A stretch of 47,892 nt of DNA, from positions 1 to 47,892 of the forward strand of contig NZ_KB903552.1 of the NCBI RefSeq assembly GCF_000379805.1. The letters are read 5' to 3'. This document shows, in pieces, positions 1-8,500 of this stretch. Within the stretch, counting starts at the first letter, position 1. Each line of letters begins with the position of its first letter. The DNA is from Lewinella cohaerens DSM 23179 (GTDB lineage Bacteria > Bacteroidota > Bacteroidia > Chitinophagales > Saprospiraceae). The notes beneath the pieces were generated by a model. That model was given only the letters and a program-made list of their open reading frames with translations. It was not told where the DNA came from and ran no database searches. A program made the translations under genes and the position numbers.

Positions 1-147
1 CTGGCCAAAGCTCATACACAAAAACTGATGCCAGCAGGTGAAATTGCGAACTCGATAATTACCGCCGTACTTGTCAACATACTTGGTAAACTCTTTGTGA
101 TTGATCAAACTCATCAACTGCGCAAAGACATATTTACCTCGATTCAT
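1..147 (-). CDS. IS4-family transposase, DUF4372-type N-terminus (partial, runs off the window)
   Basis: Reading the minus strand from an ATG at 145-147 gives 49 residues that continue past the window edge. They include MNRGKYVFAQLMSLINH near the start, then YRVRNFTCW and HQFLCMSFGQ. This matches the N-terminal DUF4372 segment of IS4-family DDE transposases, whose usual form is M-N-x-G-K-x-x-F-x-Q-x-M-S-L-I followed by Y-R-V-R-x-F-x-C-W-x-Q-F. The catalytic DDE core would lie outside the window. Too short for an ordinary ORF cut-off, but the family resemblance is specific. Whether the full element is intact cannot be judged here. Confidence 0.8.
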   Translation of the reverse strand, partial: MNRGKYVFAQLMSLINHKEFTKYVDKYGGNYRVRNFTCWHQFLCMSFGQ

Positions 148-277
148 TAGCTACCCTCTTTTGGGCGCTAATTTGGCCTTCTTCGCAGGCGATTCAAATC
201 GTTTCCGAAGAAAACCGTTGTAACTTATTGATAAACAGAAACCTTATGAAGGTTCCTTGTTTTTTAACCGGACACTA
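1..277 (-). mobile_element. Left-edge fragment of an IS4-type (DUF4372) insertion sequence
   Basis: The minus strand of the first 147 bases encodes the N-terminus of a transposase, and about 125 bases of non-coding sequence separate its start from the neighbouring gene. On the minus strand the outer boundary probably lies near CAGTAGTGTCCGG, around 268-280, where an unrelated reading frame stops abruptly. The rest of the element lies outside the window, so the second inverted repeat and the target duplication cannot be checked. The exact boundary is inference; the presence of the element rests on the transposase. Confidence 0.6.
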
Positions 278-628
278 CTGACTTTGAATATCTTTTCTCT
301 GATCTAAATTTATACTCCAAAGGGCCGGGAAAGAGTTGGGGAAATACTCACCTACACCTTTGAAGAATATACCATTTACCTCTACATCAAGATCACTGGA
401 ATATGTCCCAATATCAACTCTTGGACTGAATATAACGGTCGACCTCTTACTAATAACGGGATTAAGAGGGTACATGATTTCATTGGCACTACTCGTCATT
501 GGCTCGTCCTGCGTAAAGATTGGCTTTAAATAATTAACTCCAATAAAACCTATCACACCTACACAAATAGTTACTATCAATTTATTAACTAAATTGTTTT
601 TATCGATTTCAATCTTGGTCATCGTCAA
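275..628 (-). CDS. Membrane-anchored hypothetical protein, probably truncated by the IS
   Basis: 117 residues with no family I recognise. A hydrophobic segment at about residues 15-33 (LIVTICVGVIGFIGV) follows a charged N-terminus, which suggests one signal-anchor helix with the remainder outside the cytoplasm. The listed start is a TTG at 628; an ATG two codons later (620-622) is equally plausible. The C-terminus stops at TAG inside the sequence CAGTAGTGTCCGG, which I take to be the tip of the adjacent insertion sequence. The last residues are therefore probably IS-derived and the original protein was longer. It could be a pseudogene. Confidence 0.5.
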   Translation of the reverse strand: MTMTKIEIDKNNLVNKLIVTICVGVIGFIGVNYLKPIFTQDEPMTSSANEIMYPLNPVISKRSTVIFSPRVDIGTYSSDLDVEVNGIFFKGVGEYFPNSFPALWSINLDQRKDIQSQ

Positions 629-803
629 TAAATTTTTATTACCTCAATCAATATGAAAAAAAATAATTAGACAACGTAATTATTAACTTTTCCTATTTGA
701 GATGCAAAAAACGAGACTAGTTATATTTATAAACAAGAATTAGCAGCTTCTTGTCAAGAAGTTGGAATTTTTCGCTCTTCTTCTCCTTTTCCACCAACTC
801 CTT

Positions 804-1673
804 CTACCCCAAACTACAAATCCCCAGCCCCTCTCTCAATGCTTCAATCTTACTATCATAAGAAGGAATAAACTCTTGCCCAATGAAGCCAGTATAGCCA
901 GTGTTGTTGATGGCTTGGATAACGGCAGGGTAGTTGATTTCCTGGCTGGAATTGATCTCTCTACGGCCGGGCACGCCACCGGTGTGGTAGTGCGCAATGG
1001 CCGCGTTATGTTCCTGAATATTAGCTATGAGGTTGCCCTCCATGATTTGCATGTGGTAGATGTCGTAGAGCAGCCTGAAATTGGGAGAGCCAATCTTATT
1101 GACGAGGGCAACACCCCATTCGGTGTGGTCGGCCATGTAGTCTTTGTGGTCGACTTTACTGTTGAGGAGTTCCATGATGAGGGTTACGCCAGCGCGTTCG
1201 GCTTCGCGAACTAGTGGCTCCAGGCCCCGGGCGCAGTTTTCCAGGCCTTTAGCGTCTTTCATGCCGTTGCGGTTGCCGCTGAAACAGATGACGTTGGGGA
1301 TGCCAGCATCGGCAGCTTTGCGAATCAAGGCCGGATAAGCTGCTTGAAGGGAGGCGTGATTCTTGCGATTATTAAAACCATTGGGGATGCTGGCGAAGCT
1401 ATCGGTAGCCACGGCACAATTTAAGCCCTTGGCTTGTACAATGGCCCATTCTTCCGGGCGCAATAATTCTATACTTTTTAAACCTATGTCTACGCCTCGT
1501 TCAGCCAACTCTTCAAGAGGGATGTCCTGGTAGCACCAGCGGCAGGCAGAATGCTGAAAAAGCTGTTTTGAGGTGGATGGAATACTGCTATTTGTAGCTT
1601 GGATGGCATTGCCCAAACTTAGCGCCCCTGCGCTTAGGAGGCTGCGGCGGAGTAATTGTCGGCGGTTTATCAT
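804..1673 (-). CDS. Hydroxypyruvate isomerase-like sugar isomerase/epimerase (TIM barrel) with Tat-type leader
   Basis: 289 residues. The N-terminus carries paired arginines (NRRQLLRRS, residues 3-11) followed by a hydrophobic stretch, like the Tat leaders of many Bacteroidota sugar epimerases, so export to the periplasm is likely. The rest fits the xylose-isomerase-like TIM barrel (AP endonuclease family 2), closest to the hydroxypyruvate isomerase branch. Visible motifs are the LIMELLN acid (E168), YDIYH (D204), HYHTGGVPGR (His228-Arg237) and GQEF (E267). E168, D204 and E267 match metal and catalytic positions of the family. Its substrate cannot be read from sequence. It is divergent from lgt, with 65 bases between the ORF and the preferred lgt start, and has no obvious operon partner. 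Confidence 0.85.
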   Translation of the reverse strand: MINRRQLLRRSLLSAGALSLGNAIQATNSSIPSTSKQLFQHSACRWCYQDIPLEELAERGVDIGLKSIELLRPEEWAIVQAKGLNCAVATDSFASIPNGFNNRKNHASLQAAYPALIRKAADAGIPNVICFSGNRNGMKDAKGLENCARGLEPLVREAERAGVTLIMELLNSKVDHKDYMADHTEWGVALVNKIGSPNFRLLYDIYHMQIMEGNLIANIQEHNAAIAHYHTGGVPGRREINSSQEINYPAVIQAINNTGYTGFIGQEFIPSYDSKIEALREGLGICSLG

Positions 1674-1738
1674 TCTTTAAAGATAAGGAAAGCTAGAATA
1701 TTTTGCGACCTTTATGGTCCAATCAACCCAGGTGTGTT

Positions 1739-2551
1739 ATGCAGTTTTTTCTTCTTGCTATTGAATGGAGTATTTCGCCAGAGATTGCCGAGTTGGGCCC
1801 ATTGAGCCTACGCTGGTATGGTTTGTTATTTGCACTGGGCTTCCTTTTGGGGCTGTTTATTGTCCGCCGGATGTTCCTTGCGGAGAAGGCACCAGAGGAA
1901 TGGTTGGATAAGTGTTTCATGTACATGGTGATCGGTACTGTGATTGGGGCACGCTTGGGGCACGTCTTTTTCTATGATTGGGACTATTACAGCCAGCACC
2001 TTGGCGAAATTCACCAGATATGGAAAGGTGGCCTTGCCAGTCATGGAGGTGCGATGGGTATTGTGATTGCCCTTTGGATTTTCTCTCGCCGGATCAGCAA
2101 GAAACCTTTGCTGTGGATTTTGGATAAAGTTGCAGTGCCTACAGCACTGGCCGGTTGCTTTATCCGTTTAGGGAACCTGATGAATTCTGAGATACTGGGC
2201 AAGCCTTCTGATGGCGACCTGGCCTTTGTTTTTACGCGCGTAGATGATGTGCCCAGGCACCCAGCGCAGTTGTACGAATCTATTACTTACCTTATCGCTT
2301 TTGTGATTCTTTATTACGTGTATTGGAATACCGATAAGCGGAAAAAGCCAGGCTATATTCTAGGCTTGTTTTTCGTGTTGGTATTTGGCAGCCGCTTTTA
2401 TATCGAGAATTTCAAAGCCAGCCAAGGAGGTTTTGAAACCGTTTTTGGCAATGCGCTTAGTACCGGCCAATTGTTGAGTATTCCTTTTGTGCTGGTAGGT
2501 CTTTTTCTGATGTTTCGCCCTGAAGGGCAGAAGGTTGGGAAACGGGCTTGA
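1739..2551 (+). CDS. lgt: Prolipoprotein diacylglyceryl transferase
   Basis: Transfers a diacylglyceryl group from phosphatidylglycerol to the lipobox cysteine of prolipoproteins; an integral inner-membrane enzyme. I start it at the ATG at 1739 (270 aa) rather than the upstream in-frame TTG at 1703, because the extra 12 residues are polar and unlike the family while MQFFLLAIEW leads into the first helix. Counting from that start, the sequence shows the HGG motif (SHGGAMG, His about 102), the signature RLGNLMNSE at about 143-151, and RHPAQLYES at about 173-181, which are the conserved substrate-binding and catalytic blocks. Several hydrophobic helices are evident. It converges with the next gene, with only 13 bases between the two stop codons. 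Confidence 0.95.
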   Translation: MQFFLLAIEWSISPEIAELGPLSLRWYGLLFALGFLLGLFIVRRMFLAEKAPEEWLDKCFMYMVIGTVIGARLGHVFFYDWDYYSQHLGEIHQIWKGGLASHGGAMGIVIALWIFSRRISKKPLLWILDKVAVPTALAGCFIRLGNLMNSEILGKPSDGDLAFVFTRVDDVPRHPAQLYESITYLIAFVILYYVYWNTDKRKKPGYILGLFFVLVFGSRFYIENFKASQGGFETVFGNALSTGQLLSIPFVLVGLFLMFRPEGQKVGKRA

Positions 2552-2564
2552 GGGGGCGGTGGAA

Positions 2565-4187
2565 TTAAAGCAATATGATCTTTTCGGTTAGCGCTCCGCT
2601 TGCTGTTATTACCTTCAAGTAGTAAATTCCGCGAGGATAATCAACGGTTTTTATAACCGTATTAAAATGATCATTTTGCTTCTTGAACCCTTTAATCATC
2701 TGGCCAGATGAGTTGTATAACTCTACACTGAAAACATGATTGTCATTAAAATCAATGGCAATGTTTAAGTGGTTGGTTGCTGGATTGGGGAATACCTTGA
2801 AAGATGCTATTTGAGCCTCTGAGTTTTCTACGATGGTACTGGTTTTTAAAGGGTGACTTCCCACCATGCCTATGCCATGGGGCACCCAAACTTGATAAAC
2901 ACTATCTGTAGTGGCAGTAATTGATGGCGTAGTTTCTCCGGTAGACCAAATATACTCGGCGTATCCTGCCGGAGCGCTAATAACGATAGAATCACCAGAA
3001 ATATCATAGGTTAGCAATGGCCGAGGAAGATCAAATCCCAATGTGGTGGCCTGTATTCTATAGCTCATATAGGAGTCTTCAAAGTAAAGACTAGTGAGCA
3101 AATCTCCAGCTTGATTAACAAGACTAAAGGTAGGACTAGGGCGAAAAACATAGCCCCAGTTTATTAAGACTAGGCTATCACCTAGCCATTGTGCGTTTCC
3201 CATTGCAGAAGCGTAAATACTCTGATTTGCATCGTAAGACCATTCAAGGGTAGCGGTAGAATCTGAAAAATCGAGTGCATAAGCGGCGGCCCTGGAGTAC
3301 TGTGTTGGTACTCTTAAATTGCCATTGTCATAAATACCAATATTTCCGTTGGATAAGCGATTTGCAGAATGTTGTGCACTAAAAGTATCGCCTGGATTGA
3401 GGATGTTAAAGGTACTCCGTTCTCCTCCTAATCTCCATAATATCTCGCCTGTTCTATTAAGTCTATCTACTTTGTACACAGTAGATGTATTACGAAGAGA
3501 GACCAATAAGTCACCATCATCATCGAGGGAAAATGAATTGCCATGTGCATAATCAAAATCACTTGAATAGTAACTCAAACCTTCGGAGAATTCCTCGGGG
3601 TGCACAAAATCAGTGCTGTGCCATTGCCAGATTAGATGGTGTTCTTCATCAAATTCCTGGATGCCATAACCTCGTACTGATGTATTTACCGATCCGGTAA
3701 TGCCATTAAATGTGTATTGGCTAAGATTCATGATGGTGTCGTACAAGGTGCCGATGATCTTGTTTCCGTTTTCTAATAACAAAAAATCATGGGTGTCACC
3801 ACGTTCATCACTAATTGCGGTTGTCAAAGTGTCGAGTAATTGAAGATCACTATCATAGGTTAAAAACACAGCTGCTACTTCGGGCTTATAGGTTATTGAG
3901 CTAAAGTTGTTTATTCCTTCATGGTATTTATAGTCGAAGGATGTTTCTTGTTGGTCTTTTCTGTACCAGGCGATATAGCCTAGCGAATCAAGAATAAACA
4001 TGTTCGTTTTGGTTGCGGCATTGAGTTGATACGAATTGGCGCAATAATGCCCCCGGAATGAAAGCTCATTCAATTCGAACTGATAACTTGGGAAATCTGG
4101 TGGGGTTGGTCTGTTGTATTCCTGAGCACTCACATATTCAGTAAAAAGGGCAAGTAGTAGTAAATATTTATAGTGCATAGTGTTCAT
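2565..4187 (-). CDS. Arylsulfotransferase-family (ASST-like) secreted protein with T9SS sorting domain
   Basis: Preferred start is the ATG at 4187; an ATG at 4178 would also give a signal peptide, and the longest frame opens at 4247. A hydrophobic leader ending near VSAQ predicts Sec export. The middle has the blocks of the arylsulfotransferase (PF05935/PF14269-like) beta-propeller: GDTHDF, HGNSFSLDDDGDLL, GEILWRLGG, AQHSANRLSNGNIGIYDNG. It is followed by an Ig-like segment (YIWSTGETTPSI) and a typical type A T9SS sorting domain, from VFPNPATNHLNI to the terminal EKIILL, with GIYYLKV inside. The product is therefore probably delivered through the outer membrane to the cell surface or medium. 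Sulfotransferase activity is not assured, since the family includes many untested proteins. Confidence 0.85.
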   Translation of the reverse strand: MNTMHYKYLLLLALFTEYVSAQEYNRPTPPDFPSYQFELNELSFRGHYCANSYQLNAATKTNMFILDSLGYIAWYRKDQQETSFDYKYHEGINNFSSITYKPEVAAVFLTYDSDLQLLDTLTTAISDERGDTHDFLLLENGNKIIGTLYDTIMNLSQYTFNGITGSVNTSVRGYGIQEFDEEHHLIWQWHSTDFVHPEEFSEGLSYYSSDFDYAHGNSFSLDDDGDLLVSLRNTSTVYKVDRLNRTGEILWRLGGERSTFNILNPGDTFSAQHSANRLSNGNIGIYDNGNLRVPTQYSRAAAYALDFSDSTATLEWSYDANQSIYASAMGNAQWLGDSLVLINWGYVFRPSPTFSLVNQAGDLLTSLYFEDSYMSYRIQATTLGFDLPRPLLTYDISGDSIVISAPAGYAEYIWSTGETTPSITATTDSVYQVWVPHGIGMVGSHPLKTSTIVENSEAQIASFKVFPNPATNHLNIAIDFNDNHVFSVELYNSSGQMIKGFKKQNDHFNTVIKTVDYPRGIYYLKVITASGALTEKIILL

Positions 4188-4431
4188 CAAAATAAGGGTC
4201 AAGAATAAATGCTGATACAATATATAGATTTTTGAATTTGCGTCCATGACTACGCTTTGCCACTTATCCTTGATTTATTGTCTGTTACCTTGTCATTATA
4301 GCTGGCAGGCATGAGGTTCTTTTATCCTGCGGCAACAAGGTGTAATTTGTAATCAATACCCTTAGGCGTTTTTTTACCGAAAAAACACTATCTTTTTACC
4401 TCGCTATTAAAGCATCTAAAATACCATAACC

Positions 4432-5421
4432 ATGTTAAACCTAGTTAAAGACCCCAAAATTCAGCAAGTACTGAGTCCACCCAATGCTACACCACACTGG
4501 GAAAAAGACCTGGACCGTTTGGTAAAAGGCGATGTGACGCTTAATCGCCGGTCGGCGGGAGAAGATTCTATCCGTGCTTTTCAGCGATTACTGATCTTTC
4601 TTGGATATTCCACCTCTTCTTCAGGCTCCTTTTCGATTGATGGGGATTTTGGTCGCGGCACCAACCGGGCCTTGGCCCAGTTTGAGTTTGACAACAAGTT
4701 GGAGTCATCCATAATTTCACGGAAAACACTTACTTATGATTGCTCCTGGCAGACCGCCCGCAAGCTTATCAAGAGTATTCCTGATGTGAAATTAAACATC
4801 AAGACCCTTGAAAAAATGCTGGAGTTGGCCAAAGAGGCCATCGATACCAACACTGTCAATTGTGGCGATTTTGATGAAGCCATCTTCCAGCTTAACGCCC
4901 TCCACGATAAGAAAGGACTCACTTGCCGGGAAATTAATAAACGCTACGGCGCTGCTGCTGAAAAGGCGGCAAAGGAACTAAAAGCCGCCAACGGGCGCAT
5001 CATCCTTCCTGAATGGATATTAGCAATTATCCGCCAAGAAACGGCCGGTGTAGTTCGCCCAAGATTTGAACAGCATTGGTTGTCAAAATTGGCAAAAAAA
5101 CACCCTAATACAGACCTTGTTGAACTACGCTATCAATCCATGAGTTTTGGCCTGGGCCAGGTGATGGGCTTCAATTACAATCGGGTAGGGGCCTCTTCGG
5201 CCAAGGAGTTGTATACGTTGCCGTTAGACAAGCAGATTACGTCGATTGCCCGCTTTCTGACTTTGAGCTCACGCGTACGCCCGGCGGTGCAAAAGTTAGA
5301 CCCAAGCGCAGATGACTTCAAAGCGGTAGCGCGATACTATAACGGTTCTGGCTATGCGGCTCATCATTACGATGAGAGTTTGGCAAGATGGTTCCGGGAG
5401 TTTAAGGTGCTGCGGGGATAA
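4432..5421 (+). CDS. Peptidoglycan-binding-like / N-acetylmuramidase (DUF3380-type) protein
   Basis: 329 residues without a signal peptide. Residues about 44-90 (SIRAFQRLLIFLGY, DGDFGRGTNRALAQFE) resemble a PG_binding_1 helical repeat. Residues about 187-325 match the N-acetylmuramidase domain (PF11860, formerly DUF3380): RQETAG with the probable catalytic Glu203, FEQHW (212-216), GLGQVMGFNYNRVG (240-253), and ARYYNG followed by YDESLARW near the end. The domain is common in phage endolysins and cleaves the glycan backbone. Here it lies alone, with a terminator behind it and no phage genes nearby, so it may be a domesticated lysin or an effector. The absence of a leader means it would need a holin-like, lysis-dependent or specialised export route. 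Confidence 0.85.
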   Translation: MLNLVKDPKIQQVLSPPNATPHWEKDLDRLVKGDVTLNRRSAGEDSIRAFQRLLIFLGYSTSSSGSFSIDGDFGRGTNRALAQFEFDNKLESSIISRKTLTYDCSWQTARKLIKSIPDVKLNIKTLEKMLELAKEAIDTNTVNCGDFDEAIFQLNALHDKKGLTCREINKRYGAAAEKAAKELKAANGRIILPEWILAIIRQETAGVVRPRFEQHWLSKLAKKHPNTDLVELRYQSMSFGLGQVMGFNYNRVGASSAKELYTLPLDKQITSIARFLTLSSRVRPAVQKLDPSADDFKAVARYYNGSGYAAHHYDESLARWFREFKVLRG

Positions 5422-5443
5422 AATCCCAGAGGAGCCTCTTACA

Positions 5444-5493
5444 AAAACAAATGAGCCTCTACTTGGCCTGCCAGATAGGGGCTCATTTGTTTT
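5444..5493. terminator. Strong hairpin terminator, likely bidirectional
   Basis: An 18-base arm at 5444-5461 pairs with 5476-5493 at every position but one, which can form a G-U wobble. The loop is 14 bases. The stem starts with AAAACAAATGAG and ends with CTCATTTGTTTT, so A-rich and T-rich flanks are placed for termination in either direction. It lies 22 bases after the muramidase stop and downstream of the convergent caspase-nSTAND gene. Confidence 0.85.
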
Positions 5494-5545
5494 GTGTGTG
5501 CAATACTAAATGTTTGTGCTGAAAATATGGCTTGGACTGTACCCT

Positions 5546-5574
5546 GCTGAAGCCCAAGCTACGCTATACTAAAG
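5546..5574 (-). repeat. REP-like repeat, degenerate copy (inverted relative to the copy at 9676)
   Basis: Contains GCTGAAGCCCAAGCTACG, which occurs again exactly at 9733-9750. On the minus strand, the run of CTTTAGTATAG followed by GTAGCTTGGGCTTCAGC parallels the plus-strand sequence at 9676-9709. It ends four bases from the stop codon of the caspase-nSTAND gene. Confidence 0.6.
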
Positions 5575-5577
5575 CCA

Positions 5578-8500
5578 TTAGACTTGTTCTGACAACCATT
5601 GGGCATCATAAGTTTGGAGTATTTCAACTAACAATTCTTGGAATTTCTCTGCCGTTCCATCCATATGTCGCCTTATCCAGAAGCCCAGGGCAATATATTG
5701 ACTGATAATATGTGGGCTGGTACTTTGAAATGAATTGTTGCGCTCCGCAAAGAAACTGTAAGGGCCTTCTGAGGTTGAATCTTCTTGCCAAAGCCGGTAA
5801 CGCACTTCTTGCCACCGATTAACATCAAAGCCACTAGCGTTATAGTCGATAATAATCAAGCGGTATTTTGTGATGGTACGTTCTTTTTCGCTTGGGTGTT
5901 CCTCCCAGTACTGGGAAGCCCAATAATATACCCTGGCCAGGTCTTTTAGCTTGTGGTTGTAGAAGGCCTGCGCTAGCTTTTTCAACAACTTATTTTGCTT
6001 AAAAGAAATAGCCGTTTGGTGAAGCCAATCAATAAATTCCGGATTGTATTTGCCAAATTCATCCGATGAATCGAGATTGAATTCCTCACCATGCGGACCG
6101 CTAATAAAAATGGCTGCCGGCGCTAAAGATTGGAGTTTTTTCAAGCTCAGCAGCGGCTTGAAAGTATGATATAGCGCAGTGGTGAAATAAATAGGTTGAC
6201 CAAGGTGCTCAATGTCGTATTTATCCGCTTTTTCCAAAATATCGACGACCTCTTTAGCTATTGCCTCCTTATTAGTCGCTACTTCTTTTCGATAGTCTTC
6301 CGGGGAGTCCCATATTTTATCTGTCGCTGCCAACCATTCCGGATCATAAGCCTGCAACATTTTTTCCAAGATGGCCCGAAAGTATTCCATCGTGCCATCC
6401 AAGGTTCGCCGTAGCCAAAACGCACAAGCGACCCACGCAACCGTCTCGTTTTTATCAAAGCCTCGCTCCTCAGGCATTTCAGGAGGTGTTGAAGCAGACA
6501 CTACAAAGTTATAATAAAACCAAAAAGTACTCTTGTCTTCGTCACTAATATCCCCTGATTGAGCCAGATAAGCTTCTGCCATAGCAGGAAGGATGTAATC
6601 GTTTTTTGCGTGGTACTTATAAATGTTGTAAAAATTCCGAATCTGCACTTGTAAGAATTTCGTGTAAAACGGCATGGTCAATCGACGGAGAAAGGAGTCC
6701 TGGTGTGCAGGAATAGCGTATTTTGTCAACCAATCCAGAAAGGCCGGATTGTAATGGCCAAAATCAGCAATACTATTTTCAAAACCCGCTAGATGTGGCC
6801 CACTTGAAAAGACAGGTACAGGTGAAATGGACCGAATTTTATCCAGATCCATCAAGACTTTAATATTGTTATAGATATCTCTTACCCCTTTGAGATTTCC
6901 AAAATCTTTGTCATCCAGAAAAGAAGTGGCTCGCCAGGTAGCACCCATCATTTCATGGATAACTTGTTCTTTTTGCCGCTTGAGCTCAATGATACTCGCG
7001 ATTCGTTTTTGCCAACTTTGTTGGATAAAAGACGCCTCCGCCTGGTTGAGGCCATGCTTGCCCTGTTCCAGTAAAACGGTTAGTACTTTATCTGAATTCC
7101 CCGAAAGGATAAGAGAGTTGAGGTCGGGGAAGGTTTGTTGGCTATGGCATTCGTGCCAAAACTCAAGAAAGGCTGCTTTGTCTTCCTCTGGTGTTTCTGC
7201 CAGCATCTCGTTGACAAAAACGTTGTCCTTGTCTTCCAGTAGGAAAAGAGAAGCATCAGCGACTTGCTTGATAAGTTGGAGTAATTTGGGATTACTGTCC
7301 CAGAGGCGGCTAAAGGTGGTATTTAGGTCTACCAAAGAACGTTCTTGTTCGTTCTGTTCTTTTTCGTAGCCCCTTGGGCTTGGTGCCGCCGCCCTGGCAT
7401 TATCTGTTACGGCTTTCCATAGCTCTCGCTGTAAGCTCAGGTTTTCTTTTCCAAAATTGTTGATCCATTTTTTACCCATCGTCCAGGTGTTGATCAAGGA
7501 GTCATGGATGAGTTCTTCGTAGCGGATACCTGCTTCGCCGCCGGTAGAGATGAGATTGGCCGCGCGTAGCGCATCCAGTATTTCCTTGACGGCTTGGTTG
7601 TCATCCGCAAAGCGTAATTCATCGAACTGCTGGTCACGGTATACCCTACGGCGGGTGTATTCGCCATCGCTAAGGCTTACCATCCGCAGGAAAACATGGC
7701 GTAGGAGTTCTTGCTTAGGGTTAGGGGCTTGATCAGCGTCTTGATTTTCTTCTGCTGGCTTAGCGCCAAAACCATCATAAATGAGTTGCATCCGCCTGCT
7801 GAGGGCACCGCTCACGCCGCCCAGCTTATCACGGTAGGCGGTGCGTTTGAAAAGGCGCTCGCTAGAAGCCGTATGGGTTACCATCTCTTGCATGGTGTAA
7901 GACAGCAATGGTAGGGCACTAGGTAGGTAGTTGAGGTCTTCCAGAATAGCATCTGCCAAGTCGCCAGCTTCATCTTGTTGGAATTCGTAAGCAAACAAAG
8001 TCGCGGGATTCACCAATGCCGATCTTAGATCATCAAGCCCCAGCGTAGAGAGGCGATACAGCTTGAAATAATCATAGTAAGATTGCTGCTTACCCCAAAA
8101 TTGCGCTCCAAATTCAGAAACCTCCAACTGCCATTCAAAATCAGAACGCATGGAGATGATTATTTGCAGATTGCCCGCAACGGCCGCTTCAAACAGTTCT
8201 TTGAGGTAAGTGTTGATGATGGCTTGCTCTTCAGTGGTGCAGGTCGTGAACAGTTCTTCAAACTGATCGAGATAAAGGACTTGTTTTTTGCCTGTGTTTA
8301 GATAAAAAAGGCGTTCACCAAAGAAGGACGACGACGGCATCTGGTCCATTGATTTCGGCGGTGCAAACCGGAAAGGCTTGGTCTCGTCGCTCATTACTTC
8401 TACCCATTTCTGGTCTTGGTACCGCTTCATTGACCAGGGGCGATCACCAGGTCGGAATTGAAAAATTTCGTAGCCTTCCTGCTGGTAAGTCGGTAGTAAC

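Noticed and set aside
762-1214. A 150-codon plus-strand frame opposite the sugar isomerase gene
   Set aside because: It is the antisense shadow of a well-supported gene; its residues show no motif of their own.
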